From NCBI GenBank assembly GCA_913776615.1, contig CAJYPK010000047.1, positions 1-64,000 of the forward strand: DNA of 64,000 nucleotides, given 5' to 3'. This DNA is from an uncultured Hymenobacter sp. (GTDB taxonomy: Bacteria; Bacteroidota; Bacteroidia; Cytophagales; Hymenobacteraceae). Positions 19,647-28,203 of the stretch are shown here, piece by piece. Each line of letters starts with the position of its first letter. The stretch's first letter is position 1. The position numbers and the translations under genes were made by a program. The notes beneath the pieces are model-generated. The model was given only the letters and a program-made list of their open reading frames with translations, did not search any database and had not been told where the DNA came from.

Positions 19647-19738
19647 AAGGTGAAAGAAATGGTCAGAAGAAATACCCTGCCCTAACCGGCCAGGGCCGCC
19701 AGAAGTTGGGGCCCACCCACCCACGGCCCAGCGGCCCG

Positions 19739-20011
19739 CTAGTGGAGCAGTTGCCATACCAGCCGGCTTTCCCAGTAGACAAAGCCTACCGTGCCCAGGG
19801 CCAGCGTACCAACCAAGAGCAGCAATAGCCAGCCCCCTACGTACCGCAGCGGCTGGTCGCTACGCGTTAGCTCGCGCCCAATTTGCCATAGCCACACCAG
19901 CAGCAGCCCCAGCAGCACGAGCACCACGACCGCGTTGAACAAGCCGTGGTAGTCCAGCTTATTATTTTGAACAAATGCGATGCGCAGAAGTAAAAGCGGG
20001 CGAAACGGCAC
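19739..20011 (-). CDS. Small two-helix membrane protein
   Basis: 90 residues with two predicted membrane helices (about 25-43 and 60-79) separated by a short Arg/Asp-containing loop (RELTRSDQPLRYVGG). No family recognised. Its 3' end lies 93 bp before the SDR start on the same strand, so they may be co-transcribed. The start could be further downstream, for example closer to KLDYHGLF. Confidence 0.6.
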   Translation of the reverse strand: MPFRPLLLLRIAFVQNNKLDYHGLFNAVVVLVLLGLLLVWLWQIGRELTRSDQPLRYVGGWLLLLLVGTLALGTVGFVYWESRLVWQLLH

Positions 20012-20119
20012 GGGACAAAGCGAAAAAGTAGCCGGGCAAAACTAAGCAGGCCCCAGCCGTTTGGGCGCGGATACGGCTGGGAGCACAACGCCTAGCCGCC
20101 GCCCCACGTCTTAGCCTAC

Positions 20120-21091
20120 ATGAAAGCCATCGTCATTACCCGCCCCGGCGGCCCCGAAGTATTGCAGCTCCAGGAGCGGCCCCGGCCAGCCCCCGCCGCC
20201 CACGAAGTGCTCATTAAAGTGAAAGCCGCCGGCCTCAACCGCTCCGACATCGCCCTGCGCGAAGGCAAGTACGGCGGCCAGCCCGTGGCCGGCGTGGTGC
20301 CCGGCTTGGAAGTGGCCGGCGAAGTGATAGCCGTGGGTGCCGCGGCCCCGCGCTGGCAGGTGGGCGACCACGTATGCGCCCTTGTGAGCGAAGGTGCCTA
20401 CGCCGAGTACGCCGCCGTCGATGCCCGCCACTGCCTGCCCATCCCGGCCGGCTGGTCGGTCGAGGAAGCGGCCAGCCTGCCCGAAACCACCTTCACGGTA
20501 TGGAGTAACGTGTTCCAGACCGCTGCCTTGCAGCCCGGCGAAACCGTGCTGGTGCACGGTGGCAGCAGCGGCATCGGTCTCACGCTCATTCAGGTGGCAA
20601 CGGCGCTGGGTAGCCGGGTGCTGGCCACCGCCGGCTCGGCCGACAAGTGCCGCGACTGCGAAAAATTCGGCGCGGCGCGGTGCGTCAATTATAAGGAGGA
20701 AGATTTCGAGCAGGCATTCAAAGGCGAGCAAATCAACGTCATCCTCGATATGGTGGGTGGCGACTACACCGCCAAAAACCTGCGCCTGCTGGCCCCCGAC
20801 GGCCGCCTCCAGTACATCAACGCCATGCAAGGGGCCAAAGTCGAGCTCAACCTGCTCGACATCATGAGCAAGCGCCTTACGCTCAGCGGCAGTATGCTGC
20901 GCCCCCGCTCCGCCGATTACAAAGCCGCGCTGGCCGCCGAGGTCGAGCAGCGCGTGTGGCCGCTGGCCGCCAGCGGCCAGCTCAAGCCGGTTATTTACAA
21001 AACCTTCCCGCTGGCCGAGGCCGCCCAGGCGCAGGAGCTCATGGCCAGCAGCGAGCACATCGGCAAGATTTTGCTGGTGAATGAGGGATAG
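20120..21091 (+). CDS. NAD(P)H-quinone oxidoreductase (zinc-free MDR type)
   Basis: 323 residues. GroES-like N-terminal half (1-125) with the family string GLNRSDIALREGKY; Rossmann half with VHGGSSGIG (about 143-151) and the NADPH-selective downstream segment (TAGSADKC, NYKEEDFE). The catalytic-zinc cysteines of alcohol dehydrogenases are absent, fitting the QOR/PIG3 subgroup that reduces quinones using NADPH. Starts with MKAIVITRPGGPEVL, the normal start of the family. Monocistronic. Confidence 0.9.
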   Translation: MKAIVITRPGGPEVLQLQERPRPAPAAHEVLIKVKAAGLNRSDIALREGKYGGQPVAGVVPGLEVAGEVIAVGAAAPRWQVGDHVCALVSEGAYAEYAAVDARHCLPIPAGWSVEEAASLPETTFTVWSNVFQTAALQPGETVLVHGGSSGIGLTLIQVATALGSRVLATAGSADKCRDCEKFGAARCVNYKEEDFEQAFKGEQINVILDMVGGDYTAKNLRLLAPDGRLQYINAMQGAKVELNLLDIMSKRLTLSGSMLRPRSADYKAALAAEVEQRVWPLAASGQLKPVIYKTFPLAEAAQAQELMASSEHIGKILLVNEG

Positions 21092-21143
21092 GAACGGCCA
21101 TTTTAAAAGCTAAAGACTGCCTTTAAAAAAGGCTCTAAAAAAT

Positions 21144-21244
21144 GCCTGTCATGCTGAGCTTGCGAAGCATCTTATCAGGTTCGAGCAGCTCGTTGGAGCG
21201 GGATAAGATGCTTCGCAGGCGGACGCCAGATAAGCATGACAGGC
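21144..21244. repeat. Palindromic repeat, family A, asymmetric
   Basis: Left arm 21144-21176 and right arm 21202-21244. They pair fully except that the right arm carries about ten extra bases (CGCCAGATAA region). The core GTCATGCTGAGCTTGCGAAG places it in family A. It sits between two converging genes. Confidence 0.85.
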
Positions 21245-21363
21245 GAGCGGGGAGGGCAAACGGGAAAGCGACGATGATAGTCGCAGAAGGCAGCGGTTGG
21301 CTAGGTCAGCAAGGGTGAGATAGCCAGCTGGGAGTGCCCAGCAGCCATCTGCCGGCGAGCGGC

Positions 21364-21813
21364 CTACTTCAGCACCTGGGCGGCGTGCTCCTTGGTGTCG
21401 GGGCGCTTGATAACCTTCTCAATCACGCCGTTGGCATCAATTAAAAACGTGGTGCGCACGGTACCCCAGTAGGTTTTGCCGTAGTTTTTCTTTTCCTGCC
21501 ATACGCCGTAGGCGTTCACGATGGCCTTGTCGGTATCGGCCACGAGCGGAAAATTGAGTTCGTACTTAGCCGCGAACTTGCCGTGCGAAGCCGCATCGTC
21601 GGTGCTCACCCCCACCACCTTAATGCCCTGGGCGGCGAGTTGGGCCTCGTTGTCGCGCAGGTTGCAGGCCTGGGCGGTGCAGCCGGGGGTATCATCCTTG
21701 GGGTAGAAATACAGCGCCACCCGCTGGCCGCGCAGGCTGCTCAGGGTGAAAGGGTTGCCGTTTTGATCCGGGGCGGTGAAATCGGGGGCGGGAGTGCCGG
21801 GTTCGGGAAGCAT
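21364..21813 (-). CDS. bcp: Thioredoxin-dependent thiol peroxidase (Bcp/PrxQ)
   Basis: 149 residues, standard length. Peroxidatic Cys45 in DDTPGCTAQAC and the resolving Cys50 five residues later, which is the atypical 2-Cys Bcp arrangement; Arg in GTVRTTF completes the active site. It reduces organic and hydrogen peroxides in the cytosol with electrons from thioredoxin. No other redox gene is adjacent, though a quinone oxidoreductase faces it across a palindrome. Confidence 0.96.
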   Translation of the reverse strand: MLPEPGTPAPDFTAPDQNGNPFTLSSLRGQRVALYFYPKDDTPGCTAQACNLRDNEAQLAAQGIKVVGVSTDDAASHGKFAAKYELNFPLVADTDKAIVNAYGVWQEKKNYGKTYWGTVRTTFLIDANGVIEKVIKRPDTKEHAAQVLK

Positions 21814-21820
21814 TGGGTGA

Positions 21821-21851
21821 GTTATGAGTTAGAAGTTATGAATTAGGAGTT
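21821..21851. repeat. Low-complexity repeat upstream of bcp
   Basis: GTTATGAGTT, GTTATGAATT and GGAGTT are near-copies in a row just ahead of the bcp start; this kind of imperfect run is common between genes in this group. Confidence 0.4.
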
Positions 21852-21875
21852 GGTTGTCAGCTGGGCGTGTGAGGG

Positions 21876-23915
21876 TTACAGGCTCAGCGGGATAACCTTT
21901 TCGTTGCCGGCCTGGTCGGTGAGGCGCAGCTCGGCGGGGCCGCGCAGGGCGGGGCCGAGGGTATCGCCGGCCACGGTAAAGAGCGTGGCGTTTTTGTACT
22001 CGTAGCGCAGCAGGCGGAAGCGCCCGCCGATGAGCAGCTTGTAGGAAGCCAGCCCCGAGAGGTCGTCGCCCACCCGGAAGATGAGCTGTCCGCCAGTGCG
22101 GCTCACGAGCTGGGCACCGGGGGCCTTGGTATCGGTGTAGAGCCGAAACTGGCCGAACTGCTTGAGATTGGCCGAAATCTGGGTGCCGGCCTCGTTCCAG
22201 GTGCCGCCTACGTAGGCCCGGCCACCGTTGGCCGATACGCTGTAAATGGCGGTGCGAGTGCGGTCGGCGGGCGGGGTAGCGGGCTTGAGGGTGAGGCGCA
22301 GCGGCAGGTAGAGTGGCACCAGCGCCGTGCCGATGGTCCAGCTCTCGGGGGCGGCGGGGCCGGCGTCGGCCCGGTGCAGGGTGCTGAGGTAGAAATTGGA
22401 AAACAGCGTTTGCGGGCCGAACACCACGTTGGCGTAGGGCGTGGCGTAGTTGGTTTCCTGGCCGGGCACGATCATCGCCTGGCGGTCGAATACCTGGCGC
22501 ACGTCGCCGAAGAGCAGCGAGTCGGGCAGGCCGGCGCGTAGGTCGTAGAGGTAGGTAGTGGCCGCGCCCACCGAGTAGCTGGGGCGCAGGGCCAGCCGCC
22601 GCCCCCCGCGCCGCAGCAGCAGGTAGGGCGGCTGGCCGGCGGTATCGACGGGGGCGTGCAAGACGGTGGCCCGCAGCAGGTTGCGGGTGATGTCGTAGCT
22701 CAGCTTGGGTTTGGCGGCGGGGGTAGCCGGGCCGGGCAGCCGGGCGTAGTCGGCGGGCTTTTCGCCGCGCAGCACGAGGCGGGCGGTAGCTTTATTGTTG
22801 TAAGAATCAGCCAGCTCGTAGTCGATGGTGTACAGCTTGCCGGCTTCCACGTCGAGCTTGCCCTGGCCCAGGCCGGGCGGGGTGAAGATGGGCAGGTCGT
22901 TGCCTTCCTCCACCCACAGCTTTTGCAGCATGCGGCCGCCGGTACGGGCGTAGGCGTAGTCCATGAAGTTGTTGACCTGCCGCGTGCCGTTGGGAAACGG
23001 AATGGCGTCGATGACGTGCTGGTAGTGCGGCTGGCCGTTCACCCGCACCGTCACGCGCTGGATACCGTTTTTGTTCCAGGCGTTATCAAACCGGTCGAAG
23101 CCCTGCAACAGCAGCCCGACCTGCCCAAAGCAGGCCACGGTATCGGGCCACACGGTAGCCGCGCCGGGCGCGGGCTGAAGCTTGGGCACCAGCACGGCCC
23201 GCTCGAAGCGGCCCCGCACCCGGGCCGTGATGGCCAGCGGCTCCACCGCCAGCGCCTGCAAGGTGGGGCCGGTATGGTCTTGAATCTCCGAAAAGCCGCC
23301 CCACTGCAAGGGGTTGAGCTGGCGGTCCTGGGCGTCGCGCACTTCCCAGTGCAGGTGCGGGCCGGCCGAGCCGCCGGTGTTGCCCGAGAGGGCCACTTCC
23401 TCGCCCCGCTTCACCGGAAATTGACCCTTGGGGAAAAACAGCTCCAGCTCGTAGGTCTGCTTTTCGTACTGGCGGCGCAGCAGCTCGGCCCCAACCGCGC
23501 CCTCAAACTTGTTGAGGTGGCCGTACACGGTGGTCAGGCCGTTGGGGTGGGTAATGTAGAGCACGTTGCCGTAGCCAAACGACGACTGCTTGAGCCGCGA
23601 GATGTAGCCGTCGGCCGAGGCGTACACAGGCTTGTTCACTACGCTGGCCGTCTTGATGTCGAGCCCGCCGTGGAAGTGGTTGGGCCGCAGCTCACCCATG
23701 CTGGCCGCCAGAAAGCCCGGCTGGCCCGGCGCAATCGGAAACAGAAAATAGCCGGGTGCCACATTCACCTGCCCCGCCGCCGTGGCCGCCGGCCGGATGG
23801 GCCCGGTAGCCGTAGCCGGGCTGGCGGCCGGCTCGTCCTGCCCGTCATCCTGGCCGTGGGAGATGGTAGCCAGCAATAAAAGCCCGCCTGCCACTGGCAG
23901 CGGCAGCCAGCGCAT
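21876..23915 (-). CDS. M23 family peptidoglycan metallopeptidase
   Basis: 679 residues from ATG 23915, where a signal peptide begins (MRWLPLPVAGG ... SHGQ). The M23/LytM domain is near the N-terminus (about 75-195): zinc ligands His82 and Asp86 in FHGGLDIKT, His133 in YGHL, and His187/His189 in GPHLHWE. The long C-terminal part (200-679) is beta-rich with several Ig-like segments and no known catalytic motif; it probably anchors or positions the enzyme. Expected to cut peptide cross-bridges in peptidoglycan. A solo family B repeat arm lies just upstream. Confidence 0.92.
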   Translation of the reverse strand: MRWLPLPVAGGLLLLATISHGQDDGQDEPAASPATATGPIRPAATAAGQVNVAPGYFLFPIAPGQPGFLAASMGELRPNHFHGGLDIKTASVVNKPVYASADGYISRLKQSSFGYGNVLYITHPNGLTTVYGHLNKFEGAVGAELLRRQYEKQTYELELFFPKGQFPVKRGEEVALSGNTGGSAGPHLHWEVRDAQDRQLNPLQWGGFSEIQDHTGPTLQALAVEPLAITARVRGRFERAVLVPKLQPAPGAATVWPDTVACFGQVGLLLQGFDRFDNAWNKNGIQRVTVRVNGQPHYQHVIDAIPFPNGTRQVNNFMDYAYARTGGRMLQKLWVEEGNDLPIFTPPGLGQGKLDVEAGKLYTIDYELADSYNNKATARLVLRGEKPADYARLPGPATPAAKPKLSYDITRNLLRATVLHAPVDTAGQPPYLLLRRGGRRLALRPSYSVGAATTYLYDLRAGLPDSLLFGDVRQVFDRQAMIVPGQETNYATPYANVVFGPQTLFSNFYLSTLHRADAGPAAPESWTIGTALVPLYLPLRLTLKPATPPADRTRTAIYSVSANGGRAYVGGTWNEAGTQISANLKQFGQFRLYTDTKAPGAQLVSRTGGQLIFRVGDDLSGLASYKLLIGGRFRLLRYEYKNATLFTVAGDTLGPALRGPAELRLTDQAGNEKVIPLSL

Positions 23916-23941
23916 TAACTTAGTGTTGAGCAAAATAAAAA

Positions 23942-23964
23942 ATGTAGGGTAAGCTTTAGCTTGC
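23942..23964. repeat. Solo arm of family B repeat
   Basis: ATGTAGGGTAAGCTTTAGCT and the following bases match the outer arms of the palindromes at 38882 and 40087, without a partner arm. It sits in the leader of the M23 gene, 27 bp before its start. Confidence 0.7.
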
Positions 23965-24033
23965 CGCCGCAACGCGGCAGCGGCACCCACCCGAATAAAA
24001 GTAGAGAGAATTAAGAGCAGCGACGCGGGGCAC

Positions 24034-24648
24034 TCAGCGCACCGGGACTTCCAGCAGCTTTTCGCCTTCCAGGTAGCCCACCAGCTCGTCGCCGGGCTTC
24101 ACCGGCCCCACGCCGGCGGGCGTGCCAGTGAAGATGAGGTCACCCTGCTTGAGGGTGATGTACTGCGACACAAAGGCCAGAATCTTGGCAAACGGGTGCA
24201 GCATGAGGCTCGAATTGCCTTGCTGGCGCACCTCGCCGTTGACTTCGAGCGTGAAGTTGATGTTGGTCAAATCGGGGAAATCGGTCACCGGCTTGAAGGT
24301 GGGCGACACGGGGGCCGAGCCATCGAAGGCCTTGGCCAGCTCCCAGGGGAGGCCCTTTTTCTTGAGCTCGCTTTGCAGGTCGCGGGCCGTGAAGTCGATG
24401 CCCAGGCCGATGGCGTCGAAGTACGTGTGGGCAAACTTTTCCTCGATGTGGCGGCCGTTTTTGCAGATGCGTAGCACCAGCTCCAGCTCGTGGTGCACGT
24501 CGTGCGAGAAGGCAGGGACGAAAAACGGCTGGCCCCGTTGTACCAGCGCGGTTTCGGGCTTGAGGAAGATGACGGGCGCGGTGGGCGTTTCGTTGTGCAG
24601 CTCGGCGATGTGGTCGGCGTAGTTGCGCCCGATGCAGATAATTTTCAT
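24034..24648 (-). CDS. Fumarylacetoacetate hydrolase family protein
   Basis: 204 residues: a single FAH catalytic domain without an N-terminal SH3-like extension. Metal ligands are visible as HHELELVL (Glu54 and Glu56) and the later Asp in GIDFTARD; the closing motif TGTPAGVGPV is conserved. The family covers 2-hydroxyhepta-diene-dioate isomerases, acylpyruvases and oxaloacetate decarboxylases; which of these applies here is undecided. No pathway neighbours. Confidence 0.9.
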   Translation of the reverse strand: MKIICIGRNYADHIAELHNETPTAPVIFLKPETALVQRGQPFFVPAFSHDVHHELELVLRICKNGRHIEEKFAHTYFDAIGLGIDFTARDLQSELKKKGLPWELAKAFDGSAPVSPTFKPVTDFPDLTNINFTLEVNGEVRQQGNSSLMLHPFAKILAFVSQYITLKQGDLIFTGTPAGVGPVKPGDELVGYLEGEKLLEVPVR

Positions 24649-24832
24649 GGGTGAGGAAAGGCGAGGGGAAAAGAAGGGCCGGCGCGGGGCGGCAGGCTAT
24701 AGTACAAAGTAAACATTTCACCCGCCCCGTTGCGTATAGCAGAGCCAGCCCGGCGGGTAAATTTGCCTGTTTTGGCCCCCTCGTCCACTGGGCTACCGCT
24801 CTCTCTGCTTACCCCTTATCACGCTTTTTTTC

Positions 24833-25627
24833 ATGTTTAAGAAATTCCTCCTCGCCGGCAGTCTGCTGCTGGCTGCCGGCTGTACTACGGTGCCGATTAC
24901 CGGCCGTCGCCAGCTCAGCCTGGTGTCGGACAGTGAGATGAACTCGCTGGCCATGACCCAGTACAAGCAAACGCTGACTACCGCTAAGCTCTCGACCAAT
25001 TCGGCCGACGTAGCCATGGTGCGCCGCGTGGGCCAGCGCATCGCCAACGCCGTGGAGCAGTACTTCCGGCAGCAAGGCCAGAGCAGCCAGCTCGACGGCT
25101 ACCAGTGGGAGTTCAACCTCATCGACGATCCCAAAACGGTGAATGCCTGGTGCATGCCCGGTGGTAAAGTAGCCGTGTACTCGGGCATCCTGCCCCTCAC
25201 CCGCGACGAAACCGGGCTGGCCGTGGTGCTGGGCCACGAAATCTCGCACGCCGTGGCCAAGCACGGGGCCGAGCGCATGAGCGACCAGCTGGCTGCCCAG
25301 CTCGGCGGTACGGCGCTGTCTACGGCGCTGTCGCAAAACCCTACCACGACCACCAACCTCTTCCAGGAAGCCGTGGGCGTGGGCACGCAGGGCCTGCTGC
25401 TCAAATTCAGCCGCCGCCAGGAAAGCGAGGCCGACCACCTGGGCCTGATTTTCATGGCGATGGCTGGCTATAATCCCGAGGCGGCCATCCCGTTCTGGGA
25501 GCGTATGGCGGCCCAGAGTCAGAACAACACACCTGAGTTTCTTTCCGACCACCCCGCCGATGCTACCCGCATCGCCGACATTCAGCGCCTGCTTCCCGAA
25601 GCCATGAAATACTACAAGCCGCGCTAA
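24833..25627 (+). CDS. M48 family metalloprotease lipoprotein
   Basis: 264 residues. Lipoprotein signal ends in LLAAGC (Cys17). Zinc site HEISH at 135-139 with the third ligand Glu in RRQESEADHLG (about 195-199). This is the LoiP/YggG branch of M48, which in Gram-negatives sits in the periplasm and helps outer-membrane protein quality control. It has a terminator directly after it and the next gene is another lipoprotein in the same direction. Confidence 0.93.
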   Translation: MFKKFLLAGSLLLAAGCTTVPITGRRQLSLVSDSEMNSLAMTQYKQTLTTAKLSTNSADVAMVRRVGQRIANAVEQYFRQQGQSSQLDGYQWEFNLIDDPKTVNAWCMPGGKVAVYSGILPLTRDETGLAVVLGHEISHAVAKHGAERMSDQLAAQLGGTALSTALSQNPTTTTNLFQEAVGVGTQGLLLKFSRRQESEADHLGLIFMAMAGYNPEAAIPFWERMAAQSQNNTPEFLSDHPADATRIADIQRLLPEAMKYYKPR

Positions 25628-25651
25628 AAAGCGCGCGGTGCCGGTAACCAG

Positions 25652-25681
25652 ACGGGTGCGTTGGCTAAGCCAGCGCACCCG
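25652..25681 (+). terminator. Terminator after M48 gene
   Basis: ACGGGTGCG pairs with CGCACCCGT, with a second inner stem TGGC/GCCA and a TAA loop, followed by TTTGG. Confidence 0.75.
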
Positions 25682-25784
25682 TTTGGCATTATTGGCTGAT
25701 TGAGTGGGACAAGTAGCATCAATTTGGGGCGTGGTTGCGTAGGGGGAAACTAGAAATCAACTCGTCGAAAGGAACCTGCCTATT

Positions 25785-26396
25785 ATGCGTGCGCTACCCC
25801 GTTTGTTTGGCTTGCTACTGCTCGGGCTACTCAGTAGCCTACTGCTACTCAGCTCGTGCGAGACCACGCGCCGCCGCGAGGCCAGCGATCCCACCCGCGA
25901 GGCCCAGCGCCTGAACGACGAGGCCGGGGCTTCGCTCTCGGGCTCGTCCAGCAGCCGCCAGATCATGCAGCTCGACGGCAAAGGGAGCGTGAAGTACAAG
26001 CTGGCCCAGTCGGTGCTGGCGGCGGCGCTCATCCGGCAGCTGCACGACGGTACCGTGATCGACCGCATCATGGTGCGCAAGGCACCCGGCAGCGAGGCTA
26101 CGCAGCCAGTCTATTACCTCATTGGGATGGGGCACAACAGCGGCAGCTACCGCGCCATTGCCCTGCCCCTGCGCGGCACCGATGACAGCACTTACTACCT
26201 CACGCCCAATGCCAGCCGGTACGTGATTTCGGGCGTGGGCTGCCCCAACTGCTACTTCGATTTTGAGGATGGCCACATTATTGGCACGACCTGCGACGAT
26301 AATTCGGGCGGCAGTTCCTGTACGCTGAAAGTATTGGAGGCCAATCAAGTATTTGTAAAAGCTCGCCCTGATCTTCCCACTAAAGACGCTAAATGA
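25785..26396 (+). CDS. Hypothetical lipoprotein
   Basis: 203 residues. Signal ends in LLLLSSC (Cys25). A charged stretch (TTRRREASDPTREAQRLNDEAG) follows, then a globular part with a repeated glycine-rich pattern (IGMGHNSGSYRAIALPLRG). Residues 145-175 hold four cysteines (GCPNCYFDFEDGHIIGTTCD ... SSC), hinting at disulfides or metal binding. Not recognised. It overlaps the next tiny gene by four bases (ATGA), so the two are translationally coupled. Confidence 0.65.
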   Translation: MRALPRLFGLLLLGLLSSLLLLSSCETTRRREASDPTREAQRLNDEAGASLSGSSSSRQIMQLDGKGSVKYKLAQSVLAAALIRQLHDGTVIDRIMVRKAPGSEATQPVYYLIGMGHNSGSYRAIALPLRGTDDSTYYLTPNASRYVISGVGCPNCYFDFEDGHIIGTTCDDNSGGSSCTLKVLEANQVFVKARPDLPTKDAK

Positions 26397-26515
26397 GTAC
26401 CGCTGCCAAATGGGCCTTGCGCCTGAGCCTGGCGGCCCTGGCCGTGCTGCTCGCCAACGACAGCGGCAAGCGCCGCCAGTCCTCGCCAAACCCTAGCAAA
26501 AAGCCGGCTCAGTAG
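26393..26515 (+). CDS. Tiny coupled ORF, 40 residues
   Basis: ATG at 26393 overlaps the stop of the lipoprotein gene (ATGA). It encodes a short hydrophobic helix (WALRLSLAALAVLLAN) followed by a basic tail (SGKRRQSSPNPSKKPAQ), and its stop sits inside the terminator stem. The arrangement of coupling plus terminator is what a real last gene of an operon looks like, but a 40-residue frame can arise by chance. Confidence 0.4.
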   Translation: MSTAAKWALRLSLAALAVLLANDSGKRRQSSPNPSKKPAQ

Positions 26516-26526
26516 CCGGCTTTTTT
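26498..26526 (+). terminator. Terminator of the lipoprotein operon
   Basis: AAAAAGCCGGCT pairs with AGCCGGCTTTTTT around CAGT and ends in eight T. It overlaps the last codons of the tiny ORF. Confidence 0.93.
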
Positions 26527-26572
26527 TTAGCCTTGCCAATACCTGTACCACCCGTTGGGAGGCTTGCGCTCC

Positions 26573-27193
26573 TCATTCGCCCAGTTTCTCGTCGCGGTGC
26601 CGTAGCCAGAGCTGCGCCGCGTGCTGGCGAAAGGCGGCCGGGGCGCCCTGCCAAGCCGCGTCGAAGGTGTAGGTGCCGCCGTCGGCTTCCTTGCCGGCTA
26701 CCACCCGGCTGCTGCCGCGCACGGCGTACTTACGGGCGCCCTCGTGCATGATAATTTTCTGGGTGCTCGGGCTAACGTCGCCCCGGCAGGTGGTGCGGTA
26801 CACCAGCCACACCTCGGCCGTGCCGTTGTGGTCGAGGTCGGTCACGGTGAGACCATTGGGACGGAACTGGGCCGCGATATCCAGCGGGCAGTCGGCTGCG
26901 AAATCGTGCAGCTGCCAGCTGGGCGCGGTGCCCGTGGCCGGGTACTGGTAGGCGTAGAGGTCAGCCCGCTGGCCGTCGCTGCTCTGGGCGGCGGGATCGG
27001 CGGCCGGGCCGCGCTGGGTAGCCAGCACGGTGTAGGTGCCGGTGCGGTCGGTGTAGCGCAGGGCTTGTACCACGCGGCCACTGCGCTTGAGAGTGGCTGG
27101 CACGGCCGCCGGGGCCAGGGGGCTCACGCGCAATTGGGCCTGGGCGGGTGGCCCGAGGAGCAACAGTGCCGGGAAAAGGAAGGAACGCGGCAT
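26573..27193 (-). CDS. Secreted protein, possibly M949_RS01915-like
   Basis: 206 residues with a signal peptide (cleaving near PPAQAQ). The best landmark is TVTDLDHNGTAEVWLVYRTT followed by CRGDVSPSTQKIIMHEG, an FG-GAP-like calcium-loop phrase that I associate with the M949_RS01915 family (named for a Riemerella surface-polysaccharide gene). That link is from memory and is moderate. A single Cys pair could form. Monocistronic. Confidence 0.55.
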   Translation of the reverse strand: MPRSFLFPALLLLGPPAQAQLRVSPLAPAAVPATLKRSGRVVQALRYTDRTGTYTVLATQRGPAADPAAQSSDGQRADLYAYQYPATGTAPSWQLHDFAADCPLDIAAQFRPNGLTVTDLDHNGTAEVWLVYRTTCRGDVSPSTQKIIMHEGARKYAVRGSSRVVAGKEADGGTYTFDAAWQGAPAAFRQHAAQLWLRHRDEKLGE

Positions 27194-27326
27194 AAGGCGA
27201 GAAGCTGGGTAAAAGCGTGGCAGACGGGGCTAATCGGTCATCATCGCGCTGGGTTGCCGGGAGCGCAAGGGCTGGCCGATAATTACGTCCGTCAGGGCAA
27301 AAGTGCGTTGGGAAATCAGCGATAGG

Positions 27327-28067
27327 CTATTCCTCAAAGGCCGATTCGGGAACCAGGCTGCGGGCGAAAGCCTCGAAGCTCGGGGCTAGGGGCGTGATGC
27401 GGTAGTCGTCTTCCTGATCGATGTGTACCACGGCGGGCTCGCCCTGCGGGCCGCGGGCGCGGTAGTCGAGCATCACTAGGTCGTGCCCGGCCGAGGGGCA
27501 GTCGGCGACCACCACCCCGATGGCTGGGTAGCCCCACTCGTCGAGCATAAACTGGCTGCCCAGGCTGCCGCACAGCGAGTAAGCTTTCTCATACCCAATT
27601 CCCGCGATGCTAGTGATGGCGATGTGGTCGTCGGCCCAGCTCGTGGCCTCGGTGGTCGGAAAGCAGGTAGTGCGCGGAATGCCGCCGTTGCGGGCACGCA
27701 TCAGGGCCACGTAAAAGGCGGGTAGCCGGTAGCCGAGGTCGGCCTCTACCTGACCGATGAGCGCATCGCTGGGCCAGGGTTCGGTGTGGTTTGCGGCGGC
27801 GTAGTCGCTGTCTTCCCAAAAATGCGCGGCGTCGAAGTCGGCAGGTAGCGGCATGGTACGGCAATAGAGAGCTTGGAGGGCCCGAAACCCCGCTGGGCCG
27901 AGGTGGGCGGGCACCCCAATGGCGTGTACGCCCACCTCGGCCCGGTGTTGCCCGTTTGCCTTTACCCAGATCTCGTTGTAAAAGGCCCCGCTGGCAGGGT
28001 GGCGCTCATTTACCCTTATGCTGAAGTTGTCGTGCGTCTTTCGGAGCAGGTTTGTGATCCCATCCAA
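27327..28067 (-). CDS. SMI1/KNR4 family protein
   Basis: 246 residues, no signal peptide. The C-terminal half carries the SMI1/KNR4 signature: LGYRLPAFYVALMRARNGG (about 110-128) and the later GYPAIGVVVADCPSAGHDLV / LDYRARGPQGEPAVVHIDQE segment. In bacteria this superfamily is the commonest class of immunity proteins against polymorphic toxins, though many members are orphans. The first 90 residues look like an additional alpha/beta domain. No toxin gene lies beside it. Confidence 0.82.
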   Translation of the reverse strand: MDGITNLLRKTHDNFSIRVNERHPASGAFYNEIWVKANGQHRAEVGVHAIGVPAHLGPAGFRALQALYCRTMPLPADFDAAHFWEDSDYAAANHTEPWPSDALIGQVEADLGYRLPAFYVALMRARNGGIPRTTCFPTTEATSWADDHIAITSIAGIGYEKAYSLCGSLGSQFMLDEWGYPAIGVVVADCPSAGHDLVMLDYRARGPQGEPAVVHIDQEDDYRITPLAPSFEAFARSLVPESAFEE

Positions 28068-28203
28068 TGTATTTTCCCCGAGAAGCTGCTGGTCACTGGT
28101 GGCCGCAAGCGGACTGCTCCAAGGGCTCAGAAAATATAGCTCAGCGAATCATATTGCGGAGCCAGCTCTGCTTATCAACCATCTTTCAGCTACTTTAGCC
28201 AGC

